Source of the DNA: Cordia subcordata
Taxonomy: Eukaryota > Streptophyta > Magnoliopsida > Boraginales > Cordiaceae
Assembly (NCBI GenBank): GCA_028554755.1
Contig: JAPTOF010000021.1
Coordinates: 261,501 to 325,500 of the forward strand
Direction of reading: 5' to 3'
DNA length: 64,000 nt
A program made the translations under genes and the position numbers. The stretch's first letter is position 1; every line of letters begins with the position of its first letter. Below the pieces are notes generated by a model that saw nothing but the letters and a program-made list of their open reading frames with translations, had not been told where the DNA came from and did not search any database. Shown here piece by piece: positions 12,346-23,073 of this stretch.

Positions 12346-12968
12346 ATATATGTGGGCTTTCTCTGTGGAAGAAATCATTTTATTTGCTTTGTGGCCGGCC
12401 GATTCGTGTTGAGGTAATTTAAGGATTACGCGTTATTCATTCTATTTTCATTTCCTAGCTTGCTGTCCCATCCAAGTATTGGTGCAAAGGTCGGGAATTT
12501 AAGTGGGTAGGGATCGCAATCAAACGTAATGTTTTGGCATTCTCAAACACACTTCACAACTGGAAAATGGGAAATCTTAAATAGTCACACGTTGTATTTT
12601 TTTGGCTGTGCCTTTATCTTTTTTAGGGCATAAACTTTGACTGTAATTTCTCTTTTTTCAGACCAAAAGAATCTCGGTCACAACTTATTAAAGCATTTTG
12701 CTCATACGTGATTAATGTATCGTACGTATTAATTTTTTTAATGTATTAGACCAAGAAATTTCGCGTGCATAGAGCCAAGGCCTAAGAGATTGGGCATGAA
12801 TTACTGTAAAACCAATATAACTGAGTGTTTCATTAGGTTTGGAACTTAAGCCATTAATGTCATCTTCAGTGAATTAATGTTACCGCACTAACATAAAGCG
12901 CGTTGAACTTCTTTTTCTTTTAATAGGCATGGAGTAGACTTAATTACTTATCAGACCAAGCGACTATG

Positions 12969-12982
12969 CCCCCCCCCCCCCC
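12969..12982. repeat. Poly(C) run
   Basis: Fourteen consecutive C residues. Homopolymers of this kind are prone to length error in sequencing. Confidence 0.9.
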
Positions 12983-13685
12983 GCCAAACACCCCGCCACC
13001 ACCTTTCTTAGGCCCTGTTAACTTGTAGAAGTTATCTTACATATATATATAGAGTACATACTATATATGACTTTGAAGCAAAGGACCAATATTAATCTGA
13101 CACCTTGCAGAAAAATACATTGATAACGTAGCTTCATCAGCTGATCATAATGAAACACACAGTGAACTATTTCACAACGCTTAATTCCTCAGATTTCTTA
13201 AAGCACTGATTAGGACATTTGAACTGCAGCTAGCTGAGAATATCAGTCGGTGAGGATATAATTAGGCAATTCAGATGAACTCTGATCACAGAAACTTCTT
13301 TCTCAACATCCATATCATTAGTGATCATTAAGTGTTTCTTTAAGTGCGTTCAGCATTTTGTATGTTCTACCTTGACGATATTTCTCAAGAAATATTCTGG
13401 TAAAACAGTGAGGAAAGGGGATATATAGCTAGAAGGAAGAAGAGGTGGTAGACCCACCATTTTGATCTGTCTATCATATTCATATGAGAGACAGAGCATC
13501 TTTGCTTGTAAGGAAGCTATATGCACTTCAACACTTCTCTTGAATGGCAAATGTTGTCCATTACCAAGCATTAACTATAGCGCCCGCACACCTCCCCCCC
13601 TTCCCCCACAAAAACACACACCATTACATGTATATATATACAGGTTCGGAGGATACCACGTGCCGCGGTCATTGATCTTCTAAAA

Positions 13686-15831
13686 ATGGAGGTGAAAGAG
13701 TATGAGTTTTCTTCTAAATCCATTCTTCTTGTTATCATTCTCGCAACATACCTTAATGTTTTGAATTCTGATGCACTCAAAGACTATGAGAATGAGAATC
13801 CTACATCTGTAGACAAGAGTCGTCATAATCTTTTATTACAATCGACCACTGATCAAGGGTACTATATAATTACAACTCTTTTTCTTGTATTTCCCTCCCT
13901 TTTCTTGAGGTAGCCTTTTTATTTTTTATTTTGAAAGTTATTAGATCCTTGATCTGCTTATTTTTGCTTGCAGGATATATGATCCAATTAGCATGGAAGA
14001 AGACGAAGAGTGGACAATGGTTCAGAGAAATGGCAACCAATTCATGGTTAATGGCCAACCTTTTTATGTCAATGGATTCAACACTTACTGGTTGATGGTG
14101 TTTGCAGTGGATGAATCTACCAGAGGCAAAGTCACTGAGGTGTTCAAACAGGCATCCTCTGTTGGTCTAACCGTATGTCGGACTTGGGCATTTAATGATG
14201 GCCAGTGGCGTGCGCTTCAGAAATCACCATCAGCTTATGATGAAGATGTTTTCAAGGTGCTGGTTTTTTTGGTTGTCGATCCTACATGACAAGTGTAGTT
14301 ACTTGTTACTTCAACCGAGCAGAAGAATCTTCCTTGCTGCATCTTTTTCACTTTAAATTTTTTCTTTTGGTGTGGTAGGCTTTGGATTTCGTAGTAAGCG
14401 AAGCGAACAAGTATAAGATCAGGCTTATACTGTCATTAGTTAACAACTGGGACGCATATGGAGGGAAATCGCAATATGTCAAATGGGGTAAAGATGCTGG
14501 CCTCATTTTGACTTCTAATGATGACTTCTTCTCTCATCCGACTCTCAAAAGCTACTACAAGGCTCATGTCAAGGTGCTACTTCTTTCTTTCAATAGATAG
14601 CATTACTACAACCCATTCTTGAAAACCCAGTGACTTCCCCCCTTTTACATATTTGTATATTGTACTAATATGCATCTATGCTTGTCCTGCAACATATTTG
14701 ATTCTCTCTCAGGCTGTGCTTGATAGAGTGAATACTTTCACCAACATAACATATAAGGATGATCCAACTATTTTTGCTTGGGAACTAATGAACGAACCAC
14801 GGTGTGAATCAGACCCTTCTGGAGATAAACTTCAGGTTGGTTTCTTTTCTTCGCCAACTATTTATCACACTGATATTTGAGGTGTATGGCAAGGAAATCT
14901 AAAATCTTGAAAGTTTTTTATACCTTCTACTTCAGCATATCGTTTTCAATAATTCAAATGTGTCTTAAAATGCAAGCAAATCAAGTCTACTGATGTCGTA
15001 TCCAAATAAAACCGTAGGCTTGGATAGAAGAAATGGCAGTATATGTGAAAAGCATTGATCCAAAGCATTTGGTGGAGATTGGGACAGAAGGTTTCTATGG
15101 TCTCTCTACGCCTAATAGGGCTCAAGTCAACCCAAATAGCTATGCTCAACAGGTTGGGACAGACTTCATAAGGAATCACCAAGTTCTTGGGGTTGATTTT
15201 GCTTCTGTTCACATCTACCCGGACTCTTGGTAAGACATACAAGCACTAAAACAAATTGGATTCCCCTTTCCCCCAAGGTTTTATCTCAGCTGCACAGATA
15301 TAGTTTGGCAAATTGCAATGTGTATGTGCTTTTGCGTTTGTGTAGATTGCAACAACAGTACATCACTGATTAGATTAATGCATTCTCTGCTGTTTAAGGA
15401 TTTCACCAACAATTTCTGATTCTCATCTCGAATTCACCAAGTCCTGGATGCAATCCCACATTGATGATGCTGAGAAGTATCTCAACATGCCTGTCATATT
15501 CGCAGAATTTGGCGTCTCTACAAAAGATTCTGGGTATAACTCAACTTACAGGGACACCCTGATTAGCACTGTGTATAAGGTCCTCTTGAACTCGACTAAG
15601 AAAGGAGGAAGTGGAGGGGGATCCTTACTGTGGCAGCTATTTCCAGAAGGGACAGATTACATGGATGATGGGTATGCGGTTGTTCTCTCAAAATCTCCTT
15701 TGACGTCAGATGTTATCTCCCTTCAGTCCACCAGGGTAAAGCTCTTCAACTCCCTGTGTAATTGGAAGTGCCATTGGGGTTGCAAGAAGAAGCATGCTCT
15801 AGAGACTTTTCTCTTTCATGATGAGCTTTAA
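13686..15831 (+). CDS. Mannan endo-1,4-beta-mannosidase (GH5), MAN6-like
   Basis: Six exons, 13686-13858, 13974-14256, 14379-14573, 14713-14835, 15018-15229 and 15399-15831, join in frame to 472 residues. A hydrophobic segment (about 10-27, [15 protein letters not shown]) is a signal peptide or signal anchor. The glycoside hydrolase family 5 fold is clear: [19 protein letters not shown], the acid/base Glu245 in [17 protein letters not shown] and the nucleophile Glu365 in VIFAEFGVS, then LLWQLFPEG. The family cuts internal beta-1,4 links of mannans in the cell wall. The C-terminal stretch [13 protein letters not shown] is cysteine-rich; I recall a similar tail in MAN6-type enzymes, where cysteines were linked to dimerisation, so MAN6 is the best guess among paralogues. 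The gene converges on the S6K gene. No defect seen. Confidence 0.92.
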
Positions 15832-16579
15832 ATGTATACACTTAACGTGTAATATTTATAAGCAGCAAACTCAAACACTGCAAGACTATTTAGCATATGT
15901 CTTTCCCCACAAGATTATGAAGTCCAAGATGCATTGAGAGCAGCTCATACTGTATACAGATAAATGCTAATATTTTCATCAGAGATTCATCGGTCTTAAG
16001 TGTCCAAAAGAGACTACAGAAAAGTATCCGAGGAAGATTATCCTGTTTGTTTTACTGCTATATGTTCAAACTGTCTTAACAGATTTCTGAAACCAATCAA
16101 AAGAAGATATAAATTTTAACTTCAAAGTCTGATGCTGCATAATTCCTATGGAGATATATATGACTGGCACTTTATGAGTTTAACCTACATGCTGGGCAAA
16201 CCAAATGAAGCTCCAGATACCTAAAATCGTGGTTATGTTCATGAACAATATCAGCCTATTCTTCATATATGTAACGTCCCAAAACCTTATCTAATGTGGA
16301 AAATGTGTACGCAAGTGTCTAAAATGAATTTAAACTAACAGTCAATTATTTGCAGCACATTGGACTTTCATTCTGAATTTTATTACAACTAGAAGTTAAA
16401 AACAATACAACCATGTTCAGAAATACAAACCAACATAATTCTGAACACATTAAGTGTTGGCAGTTAGATATCACCCAGCTTAAAGTCACTACTCCCAATA
16501 ACTATGTAGATATATAATAGAGACCAAGAAACTCCGTTCTAACTCAAGGGACTATTCTGTAAAAAGGCAGCAGGAGGCC
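15832..16579. other. Convergent 3' UTR region, mannanase and S6K genes
   Basis: Non-coding apart from the shifted-frame S6K C-terminal stretch at 16539-16588, described with that gene. The rest should be the two 3' UTRs; no repeat or RNA gene recognised. Confidence 0.5.
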
Positions 16580-18878
16580 TCACGTAAGAAACCCTCCGAA
16601 GATGTTTCCTTCAATCTTGGGACTGGAAACTGGAGAGTCCAGCAATGGCATGTCTGTCCAGCGCTTATCGAAGTTGGCAATACAGTGTTTCCCAGCGACT
16701 TCAGGGCGAAAGCTTGGCTGAATTTCCCTGGCCTCCAATTTCTTCCAATTTATTGACCTGAACCACTTGTGGCCCTTTATTTCATCGCTTCCCTTTCTTC
16801 CACTACCTAGTCGATTGCTCAGTTCCTTTTGCAGCAGCTAAAATTTACAAGGAAAAAGTGTGGTTTCAGTACTTAATCATCACAGCAGTAAACAGAAGAC
16901 ACAAAAAAGTGAACATTGCAGAAGAATGCTCCTCTATCCTTGCTTAATGAGAAAGGTATTACCATAAGTTTGAAATTTTACATCAGTTATAATCTAACTC
17001 AGGGCCCCATATATGGACCACGAGTAGTGGTAAAACTCTTCAAAAAGGATTACTTATTATTTTCATACATGAACGATGATCATCCTATCTTATTCCTCCT
17101 AAGATATCATAGATTAAGGGAAGAAATGAAAGGAAACAGGTTAAAGATCTGCAGAGTTACCCCTTTCAGCAAAGAATGTGCTTCACTGGACAAAAATGCA
17201 GGCAGCTTTACTTTATACTTGATTATCTTTTGCTGAACTTTTTCTCGATTTCCACCAACAAAAGGAGGCTATACAAGCAGGAGATTATAAGTTTAGCAGG
17301 GTATACTTAGTTAAAGTGTCCAACATATCTAGCAATGAAAAAAAAAAAAAAAAAACTTTGAAGAAAACGAGATAGCAGAACCATATAGGCAAAAGAGTCA
17401 ACCCACTTTCCCTGAGGGTTTTAGGTTGAATGATTGAGGAGGGAGGAAGACAAAAGTCTGGCGCATTGCAGTCAAGTAGAGAAGAGATAAATAGTTCCAG
17501 CATGAAGACTGCTAACCTTTCCAGTGAGCAGCTCAAACAACAGAATTCCAATACTCCACCAATCTGCAGCCTTGTCATGGCCCTTCCCAAGAATAATTTC
17601 AGGAGACATATATTCCACTGTGCCGCACAAGGAATTTGTCCTTGTATCCTCAAATTGTTTTGCGAATCCAAAGTCAGTCAATATCACCTGCAAATATACA
17701 AGGAACAAGCTGGTATATCTTATGTGGCTAAATACATGCACAATGCAAATGCACAAAAACATAGAAGAGTAAGGAAGAGCGTATACATGGCCATCTGCAT
17801 CCAGTAGTACGTTTTCTGGTTTAAGGTCTCTGTGCATAATTCCATTTGCATGAAGGTGAGACACGGCTGAAACAATATCTGCTGTGTATATATGAGCAAG
17901 ATCCTCCCTGAAAGCCATGAAATGTAATGAGCAACATCTCTCCAAGAATTTACAAGAACATCCAAAGCAATAGATGGACTATATATACTGGAAAAGACCC
18001 TGGTGGTAGAGCTGAAAGAAAAGGTGTCCACCATTTATGAAGTCCAGCACTAGGTAGAGCTTGTATTTTGTCTGCAAAGTGCAGAAGGAATCTTACAACT
18101 AAAATTCAATTATCTAGAAAAGATTCAATTAACCTAATTATAATTGACTTTGCTGTTGACATTTTTTCCATACTGTCTGGGACTATGCCTGCTGGTAGAT
18201 GGAGGAGGTTGAAGAAAAATTAGCCAAAAATTTGTCAAAGAAACTTACTTGGAATGAGTATCTGAGCCGAACAATAAAAGGATGATCTATCTTTGCCAGA
18301 ATATCTCTCTCCTCCTTCATGTATTTAGCATGATTCTTCTCCATAATCTTTTCCTTCCTCATGACCTTCATAGCATATATCTCTCCCGTGCCCCTCTTTT
18401 TCACTTGATACACTTTTGCAAATGCTCCCTGACCAACAACTTTCAAAAGCTCAAAATCTTCAAGGCCAATTTGCTGAGATACAGAACCATTGACAGAGAA
18501 TTCCTGATCTTCTTTACTTGTCCCTTCAACAGCAGACTCGGCCACCAGTTCCGTTGAATCTTCAGTCTCATGGATGCTGAGCCTGCTATGTTTCAGTGAT
18601 TGGCCAACACAAATGGAAGGGCCAACTGAAGAATGTGGACGATTGTAGATGACCTCTGAATCATCATAGACAAGCTGAGCTGTATCTGCTTTTAGAATCA
18701 AACCATCACATTTACCATTGATCACAACAACCGAGGCCGGACCAAATACATCATCAAAATCTAACTCAAGCTGGTTTGAGTTAACAACATCAGGAGGACT
18801 CACAGGTAAAACTAGCTGACACCGAAAGGAATTACAAATCTGAACTTGTGTCATTGTGGATAGCTGAGAGGAAACCAT
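16580..18878 (-). CDS. S6K: Ribosomal protein S6 kinase-like AGC kinase with frameshifted C-terminus
   Basis: Six exons on the minus strand: 18878-18249, 18071-17989, 17907-17787, 17687-17517, 17268-17161 and 16837-16580, all joining in frame to 456 residues. The N-terminus has LDFDDVFGP, like the segment of Arabidopsis S6K1/2 tied to RAPTOR binding. The kinase (from about 140) shows VVGQGAFAKVY, AMKVM, HRDLKPEN, DFGFAK, the activation-loop NSLCGTVEYMSPE with the PDK1-site Ser, and WWSIGILLFELLTGK. AtS6Ks are TOR targets that promote translation and growth. Two oddities: the third Gly of the glycine loop is Ala, and the hydrophobic motif reads NIFGGFLT then stop at 16580, because one base appears missing between 16589 and 16588. 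In the shifted frame the usual YVRPP continuation follows, to a stop at 16539-16541. Confidence 0.88.
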
Positions 18879-18935
18879 GCTGCCAGCTGATATTGACTTA
18901 AAGGGATAGATGAAGATGACCAGATATCAATATCC

Positions 18936-19950
18936 TGTTAGAAACTAGTAATAGTAATAGAATGCAAAAATAGTAACAAGGCAAATAAAAAACTGAACTG
19001 GAAATAACAAATAAAGAAGAAATAGTCGAGGCTCGAGATACACGATTTCCTTAAAGGATTTACGCCCCTTCTACAGTGCTAAAGGTTATGGCGTATCCTT
19101 CCCAGGATACAACGACTATACCTCTTGACTATGGTAGCACACCGAAGCAAGAGCCGGCGAACCAGAAGCGTAGGACTCTCTCTGTACGAGGGAAAATACG
19201 ACTAGCAAAAATGCTTATACTATTACACTATATGCTAATACGAGAATGCTACTATTTTTTTTCCCTGGCTCCTTCTGGGCACGGCTATATATAGTGGAGC
19301 AAAGAGGAGCAGTCAGCAAATAGCCATTAAGGGAGCCATAAACATGTCCCTCCAACAGTCAAAAACGTCCACAAAATAAGCTCACCTGATGCCAACGTGC
19401 TAAAAAGTAAATCCCGAGCTTTAATATATCAGTTACGTCCTCCTCAAACTCTTCAGGTGTTTGAGTTTTTTTTCCCAAAAATACAAACCGGAGTGAAAAA
19501 TCGTGCCACACCCACACCCGCGCCGCGTCCCCGGACCCGCCCCGCCCCGCCCCGCCCCGGCCGAGCCGTGCGGTGCGGGAGGGCGCGCGCGCGCGCGTGT
19601 GGTGGGTTTAGTACCATGCCCACCATGTATAGTCTTCCCTCCATATGCCTCACTGGCACACCTCATAAAGAAATCTATATATAAAGTGAGAAAAATTTAA
19701 TGGTTTTCCTATGTGGGATACAAACCCACAGATAATCAAATCTAACAACCAAACTAGTAACCCACTCAACTTTGGTTGCTAATTTCTCATTTACCTTTAA
19801 TCCGTTTTTAACATGTAAATATATCATGTTAATCCATTCGAAACAAGGAACATAACGATATCAACAACAGACCCTTTTGACGTGCGGGACCTAACTCAAA
19901 AATTGAGTCAATATTGCTTTGACCTCATGTTAAAGCATTCTAAACTAACA
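18936..19950 (+). mobile_element. Solo LTR of an LTR retrotransposon, TSD TATCC
   Basis: The element starts TGTTAG and ends CTAACA, the terminal inverted repeat expected of an LTR, and is flanked by identical 5-bp copies of TATCC at 18931-18935 and 19951-19955. At 1015 bp with no internal domain it is a solo LTR left by recombination. A TATA-like ctatatatag at about 19283-19292 followed by a downstream region suggests plus orientation, antisense to the S6K gene. It lies between the S6K start codon and the inferred leader exon, so inside a leader intron. A striking GC-rich patch occupies about 19500-19600, with CCCCG units and an alternating GC run. A related sequence occurs at about 26195-26290. 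Superfamily (copia or gypsy) cannot be told from an LTR alone. Confidence 0.85.
19500..19602. repeat. GC-rich island inside the solo LTR
   Basis: A run of cccgccccgcc-type units passes into an alternating GC stretch and then gtgtgg, in sharp contrast to the AT-rich surroundings. It is CpG-dense and would be a natural cytosine-methylation target and a candidate Z-DNA former. It is part of the LTR, not a separate insertion. Confidence 0.7.
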
Positions 19951-19979
19951 TATCCACTACAAGATGATGTCCTGACTAA

Positions 19980-20171
19980 TTAAACACCAGGCTGAGTGGT
20001 GGTCTCAAAGGGGTCGGTTGCTTTATTGATCACCAAAGAGAGATGAGTGAACAACAAGGTAGGAGTCTTGAAGAACTTGGAGAATAAACAGACCAGAATC
20101 CAGAAAACGAAGTTGTTCTTGTTTCCCGCTTTAGAGGAAACTAAAGGTGCCCCAGTGGTCTCCGAATTCAT
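19980..20171 (-). CDS. Small ORF of unknown function in S6K leader region
   Basis: An ATG-initiated frame of 63 codons on the minus strand, preceded by a possible acceptor (gctgatag|attt, exon start 20191). It encodes a polar start (MNSETTGAPLVSS), a hydrophobic middle (FVFWILVCLFSKFF) and a polar C-terminus (TTTQPGV), so it could be a small membrane-associated protein. I do not recognise the family. It lies between the inferred S6K leader exon and the S6K start codon on the same strand, so it is either an upstream ORF in a retained leader exon, a separate small gene, or chance. The clean composition and splice-like context make chance less likely, but nothing here proves translation. Confidence 0.35.
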   Translation of the reverse strand: MNSETTGAPLVSSKAGNKNNFVFWILVCLFSKFFKTPTLLFTHLSLVINKATDPFETTTQPGV

Positions 20172-20746
20172 GAAGATCCTGGCTGTCAAATCTATCAGCA
20201 AACAAACAAAATACCAAAAAATAACAAGTTAGTTAGAACGCCTCAGGTACATCATCTTTTATGGCTGCCAATTGATCATAACTAATTAATTCGTTTTCAA
20301 GATTTATATATATATTGAAGTGATCTAGAATAGGAAGATTAATCATTAACAAAACATTAGTTAAACATCTATGCAGATGACACTTCAATATTCAACAAGA
20401 TTAGCCAAAAATTTAAAAAAAAAAAAAAAACAAAGGAAAGCATAAAATTTGCATATAGAAAAACATGGTTTAACTTGTAATTCTCAAAAGATGCGAATTG
20501 TGAGCAAAAGGCAATTGGATAAAGATTTAATCCATCAAGAAAGCAGAAAGAATAAGGAGGGGCTAGGGACATGCATGAACTGTAAACTGATGATGAGCTA
20601 TAAATTCTTTTTCTACATACCCATTAATTAATTGCTAAGTATATTTAACAACAGAAAAAAAAAAAAAGAGAAAAATGGAAAGCATAAGATAAATTTTGGT
20701 TGAAACAAATGAAAGTAGGAGGAAAGTATTGAGTACAAGAGATTAC

Positions 20747-20830
20747 CTTGGCTGGCCGAGTGGTGCAGTGTTGGTATCGGTTTGGAAGTTAGAAAGAGGA
20801 GAGGGAGACGTTAGTCGTTAAAAAAAAAAA
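20747..20830 (-). promoter_or_regulatory. Inferred first (5' UTR) exon of the S6K gene
   Basis: On the minus strand a pyrimidine-rich leader-like stretch (ctctctctctc then ctccctctcc) runs to an excellent donor, gccaag|gtaatc, with exon end at 20747. This looks like a plant 5' UTR exon spliced over a long leader intron to the S6K start codon. The transcription start is not determined. A Helitron-like element begins about 30 bp upstream. Confidence 0.45.
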
Positions 20831-21072
20831 AAGAGAGAGAGAGGTTTCACGTCGCCACTTCTACAATATTAAAAAGAGGGACTTTTGCCAGCAACTATTC
20901 ATGCATTGGTCGTCTGGGTGGAAAGGTAATTTTGGATCATATACTTTTTTTTTCTCTCCCTTTTTGGCTCGGTAATCAGAGCTGGTGTTTGTATAATTTT
21001 TTTTTCTCTTTTTCTGGATCTTCTCTTCCATTCATCATTCTTTTTCTCCCCTCATTCTCACCTGCCGATCTC

Positions 21073-21202
21073 ATCCACAAGTGAAAGATCAAAGATAAAT
21101 TCTTACCAAATTCATCATCTGGGATCTGCGGAAAGGTATCCACAAGTGGAAGATCAAAGATAGACTCTTATCAAATTCATCATCTGGAATTTGCGGAAAG
21201 GT
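21073..21202 (+). repeat. Tandem duplication of a 65-bp leader-like segment with a splice donor
   Basis: Two adjacent copies (21073-21137 and 21138-21202) start atccacaagtg and end gcggaaaggta, differing at a few bases. Each ends with a splice-donor-like ggaaag|gtat or ggaaag|gtaag; only the second is a strong donor. The stretch before it is CT-rich like a plant 5' UTR. Confidence 0.85.
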
Positions 21203-21383
21203 AAGATTTAATGCTATTTATCAATTAGGTGATGGATTAACTATCACATCAATTGATTGTTATTTTTGTTCCTTATTTTTTTTTTACCCTAATTTTTTAT
21301 TCTAGGGTTTGTCAAGTTTTATTGAGAAATTAGGTTAATATAATTATAGACTTGCTTTAGTGGCTTAAATTTTGATATTTAAG

Positions 21384-21640
21384 GCTACTATTGCTTCCAA
21401 GTTAATTGCTGAAGCAAAGAGAAAGGTTAGTTGCTGCTATATGAGTTAGCCGTTGTTATCATTCAACTTATTTATTGTACATTACCAGAGTTGAAGGTGC
21501 AGAACAATATTGCATTAGATTATCTGCTAATATGTGTGTTTTTGGACTCTTTAAAATGGCAGAAGTCTTCTACATATCCAAAATATGAAAGTGGGACCAC
21601 CTGCGGCTATGAATTCGATGCTCGGGCAGACTTTATACGG
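21384..21640 (+). pseudogene. Two captured exon-like pieces of an unidentified gene
   Basis: Pieces at 21384-21425 (14 codons, ATIASKLIAEAKRK) and 21563-21640 (26 codons, beginning KSSTYPKYESGTTCGYEFDA) are each bounded by AG and GT splice signals, both in phase 0 and free of stops. I do not recognise the parent protein. They follow the duplicated leader segment on the same strand, as if the 5' end of one gene had been captured. A further C-terminus-like piece may lie at about 23461-23521 on the plus strand (ending DAMWVP then stop). Confidence 0.35.
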
Positions 21641-22351
21641 GTAATTTTATGAGCTCTTGTGATATTATGTAGATAGGAACTTTAATTCTGATCTAGCTTG
21701 AATGTGAAAGATGAATCTTACCATAAGAACCTGAATGAAAAGAAATGCTTGTACGACATACCTTCACACTTAAGCTGATCATCTCTGCCATTATTTTTGA
21801 AAAAAGGAAATAACTGATGTGTGTAGCGTCAAAATAAATGATGATATTAGTTTCTACCTGTGAACTAGACAAATCTGTGAATCCGCAGTGGTATAGTATT
21901 TGTATTTATAAATCATACCTTACAAGTCTGTATGATAATTTCGAGAAGAGATAAGAATCGGATATTTTTTTGTTTTTCCTTCTGGATAGGTGCAATTACC
22001 ATCAGCAATAATTATTTAGATTTCATAGAACATTCACAAATATTTGAATGTGAGGCTCCAATTGATTGGCTTTTTTTGACAATTTACATCAGTTAACCAA
22101 ACTATTCAGTCTGCAATACCTAGATATCTGATACTGAGGTTCAAATTGATTCGTGTATCTCTAACAATGTATATCAGTTAAGCAAAATTCTGCAAGTATC
22201 ATATAAGTAAACCTGTATATTTCTTTTTGTAGTTTGTCCAACTTTGAAACAAAGACTGGACTTCAATCTTGCACACACATCTTCATTTGCAGTAAGGCAT
22301 GCATACAACAAAAGTTTGTACTTAAAATAAAGGGTAAAAATGCATCAGTAC

Positions 22352-23073
22352 CTCTACAGCATCCACCACAGTTGTTGCTATGTCATATGTAATTTCTTGA
22401 AATGTTTCATCCAGGAAGAACACTATAGTTGTCAGCTTTTTACAAGTCAAGAGAGCTTTGATTTCTTCACGGCCAGGTATTGTATGCCTAGGTCCGGCCT
22501 TAACAGAATGCTTCAAAGCATTTAATGTGTTTAATGCAAGCTCTTGAACCTCAGAGTCAAAATTCTCTCCATATGCAACATTGTGGACATACTTAGATAA
22601 GTAGCCACCAATTTCCTTGCTAGGAGGCATGCAGGATGCACATAAATACATTAGCTCCCATGCTTTAAGCAAAGATTGCCTATAAATAATTGAAGCAAAT
22701 AGGTGAAAAGTATGCCAAATGTGGCTAATATGTATATATACAGGCACATATGTACATACATATATATGTATAAATAAACACAAATGGAGCAAAGAGAGAG
22801 ATTTTTCAACTTCAAAATGACCAAAGAGGCATACTTATCAGGATTGTTTCGTGTTTGCTTTGAAATTTGAGCAAATAGTTCGTCTCGAAGCTCAGAACGC
22901 TTCAAAGCATGCTTATACAATTTCCCAACAAGCTCAACATGTTCATCCAAGCTTATAGGAGTTATCCGTTTGGAGGAATCTACTCCTATGTACTTCAAAA
23001 TGGTCTGGAACAACTTGATTGCCCTACTTATGAGGTCACTATTTATTTTTAGTATTGAAGTTGGTATTGGTTC
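22352..23073 (-). pseudogene. Captured fragment of kinesin-like calmodulin-binding protein (KCBP), MyTH4 domain
   Basis: Two exons on the minus strand, 23073-22835 and 22679-22352, join in frame across a GT-AG intron (AA|G giving Lys). They encode EPIPTSILKINSDL, then VELVGKLYKHALKRSELRDE and LFAQISKQTRNNPDK, then KAWELMYLCASCMPPSKEI, KAGPRHTIPGREEI and KKLTTIVFFLDETFQEITYD. This is the MyTH4 region of plant KCBP (ZWICHEL), a minus-end kinesin active in trichome branching and microtubule organisation. The FERM, coiled-coil and motor parts and the N-terminus are absent on both sides, so this cannot make a kinesin. The reading frame is nevertheless intact, pointing to recent capture or some constraint. 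It lies inside the Helitron-like element. Confidence 0.8.

Larger units (their letters stand above)
9960..13680. other. Microsatellite-rich spacer between FERONIA and mannanase genes
   Basis: About 3.7 kb with no supportable gene. It holds the divergent promoters of the FERONIA gene (left) and the mannanase gene (right) plus many simple repeats: TAA near 10095-10127, CAAA near 10860-10880, TA at 11123-11152, AAT near 11349-11377, AT at 11622-11662, AT near 12308-12341 and C14 at 12969-12982. Short ORFs cross these repeats and show no family resemblance. Confidence 0.6.

Noticed and set aside
17906..17990. Apparent frameshift between S6K exons 2 and 3
   Set aside because: Recounting showed CA|G joins to CAG, giving Gln then Glu-Asp-Leu in frame; only an Arg-to-Gln change remains.
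19500..19602. GC-rich patch as foreign or contaminating DNA
   Set aside because: It lies inside an element with LTR ends and target duplications, so it is part of the LTR.
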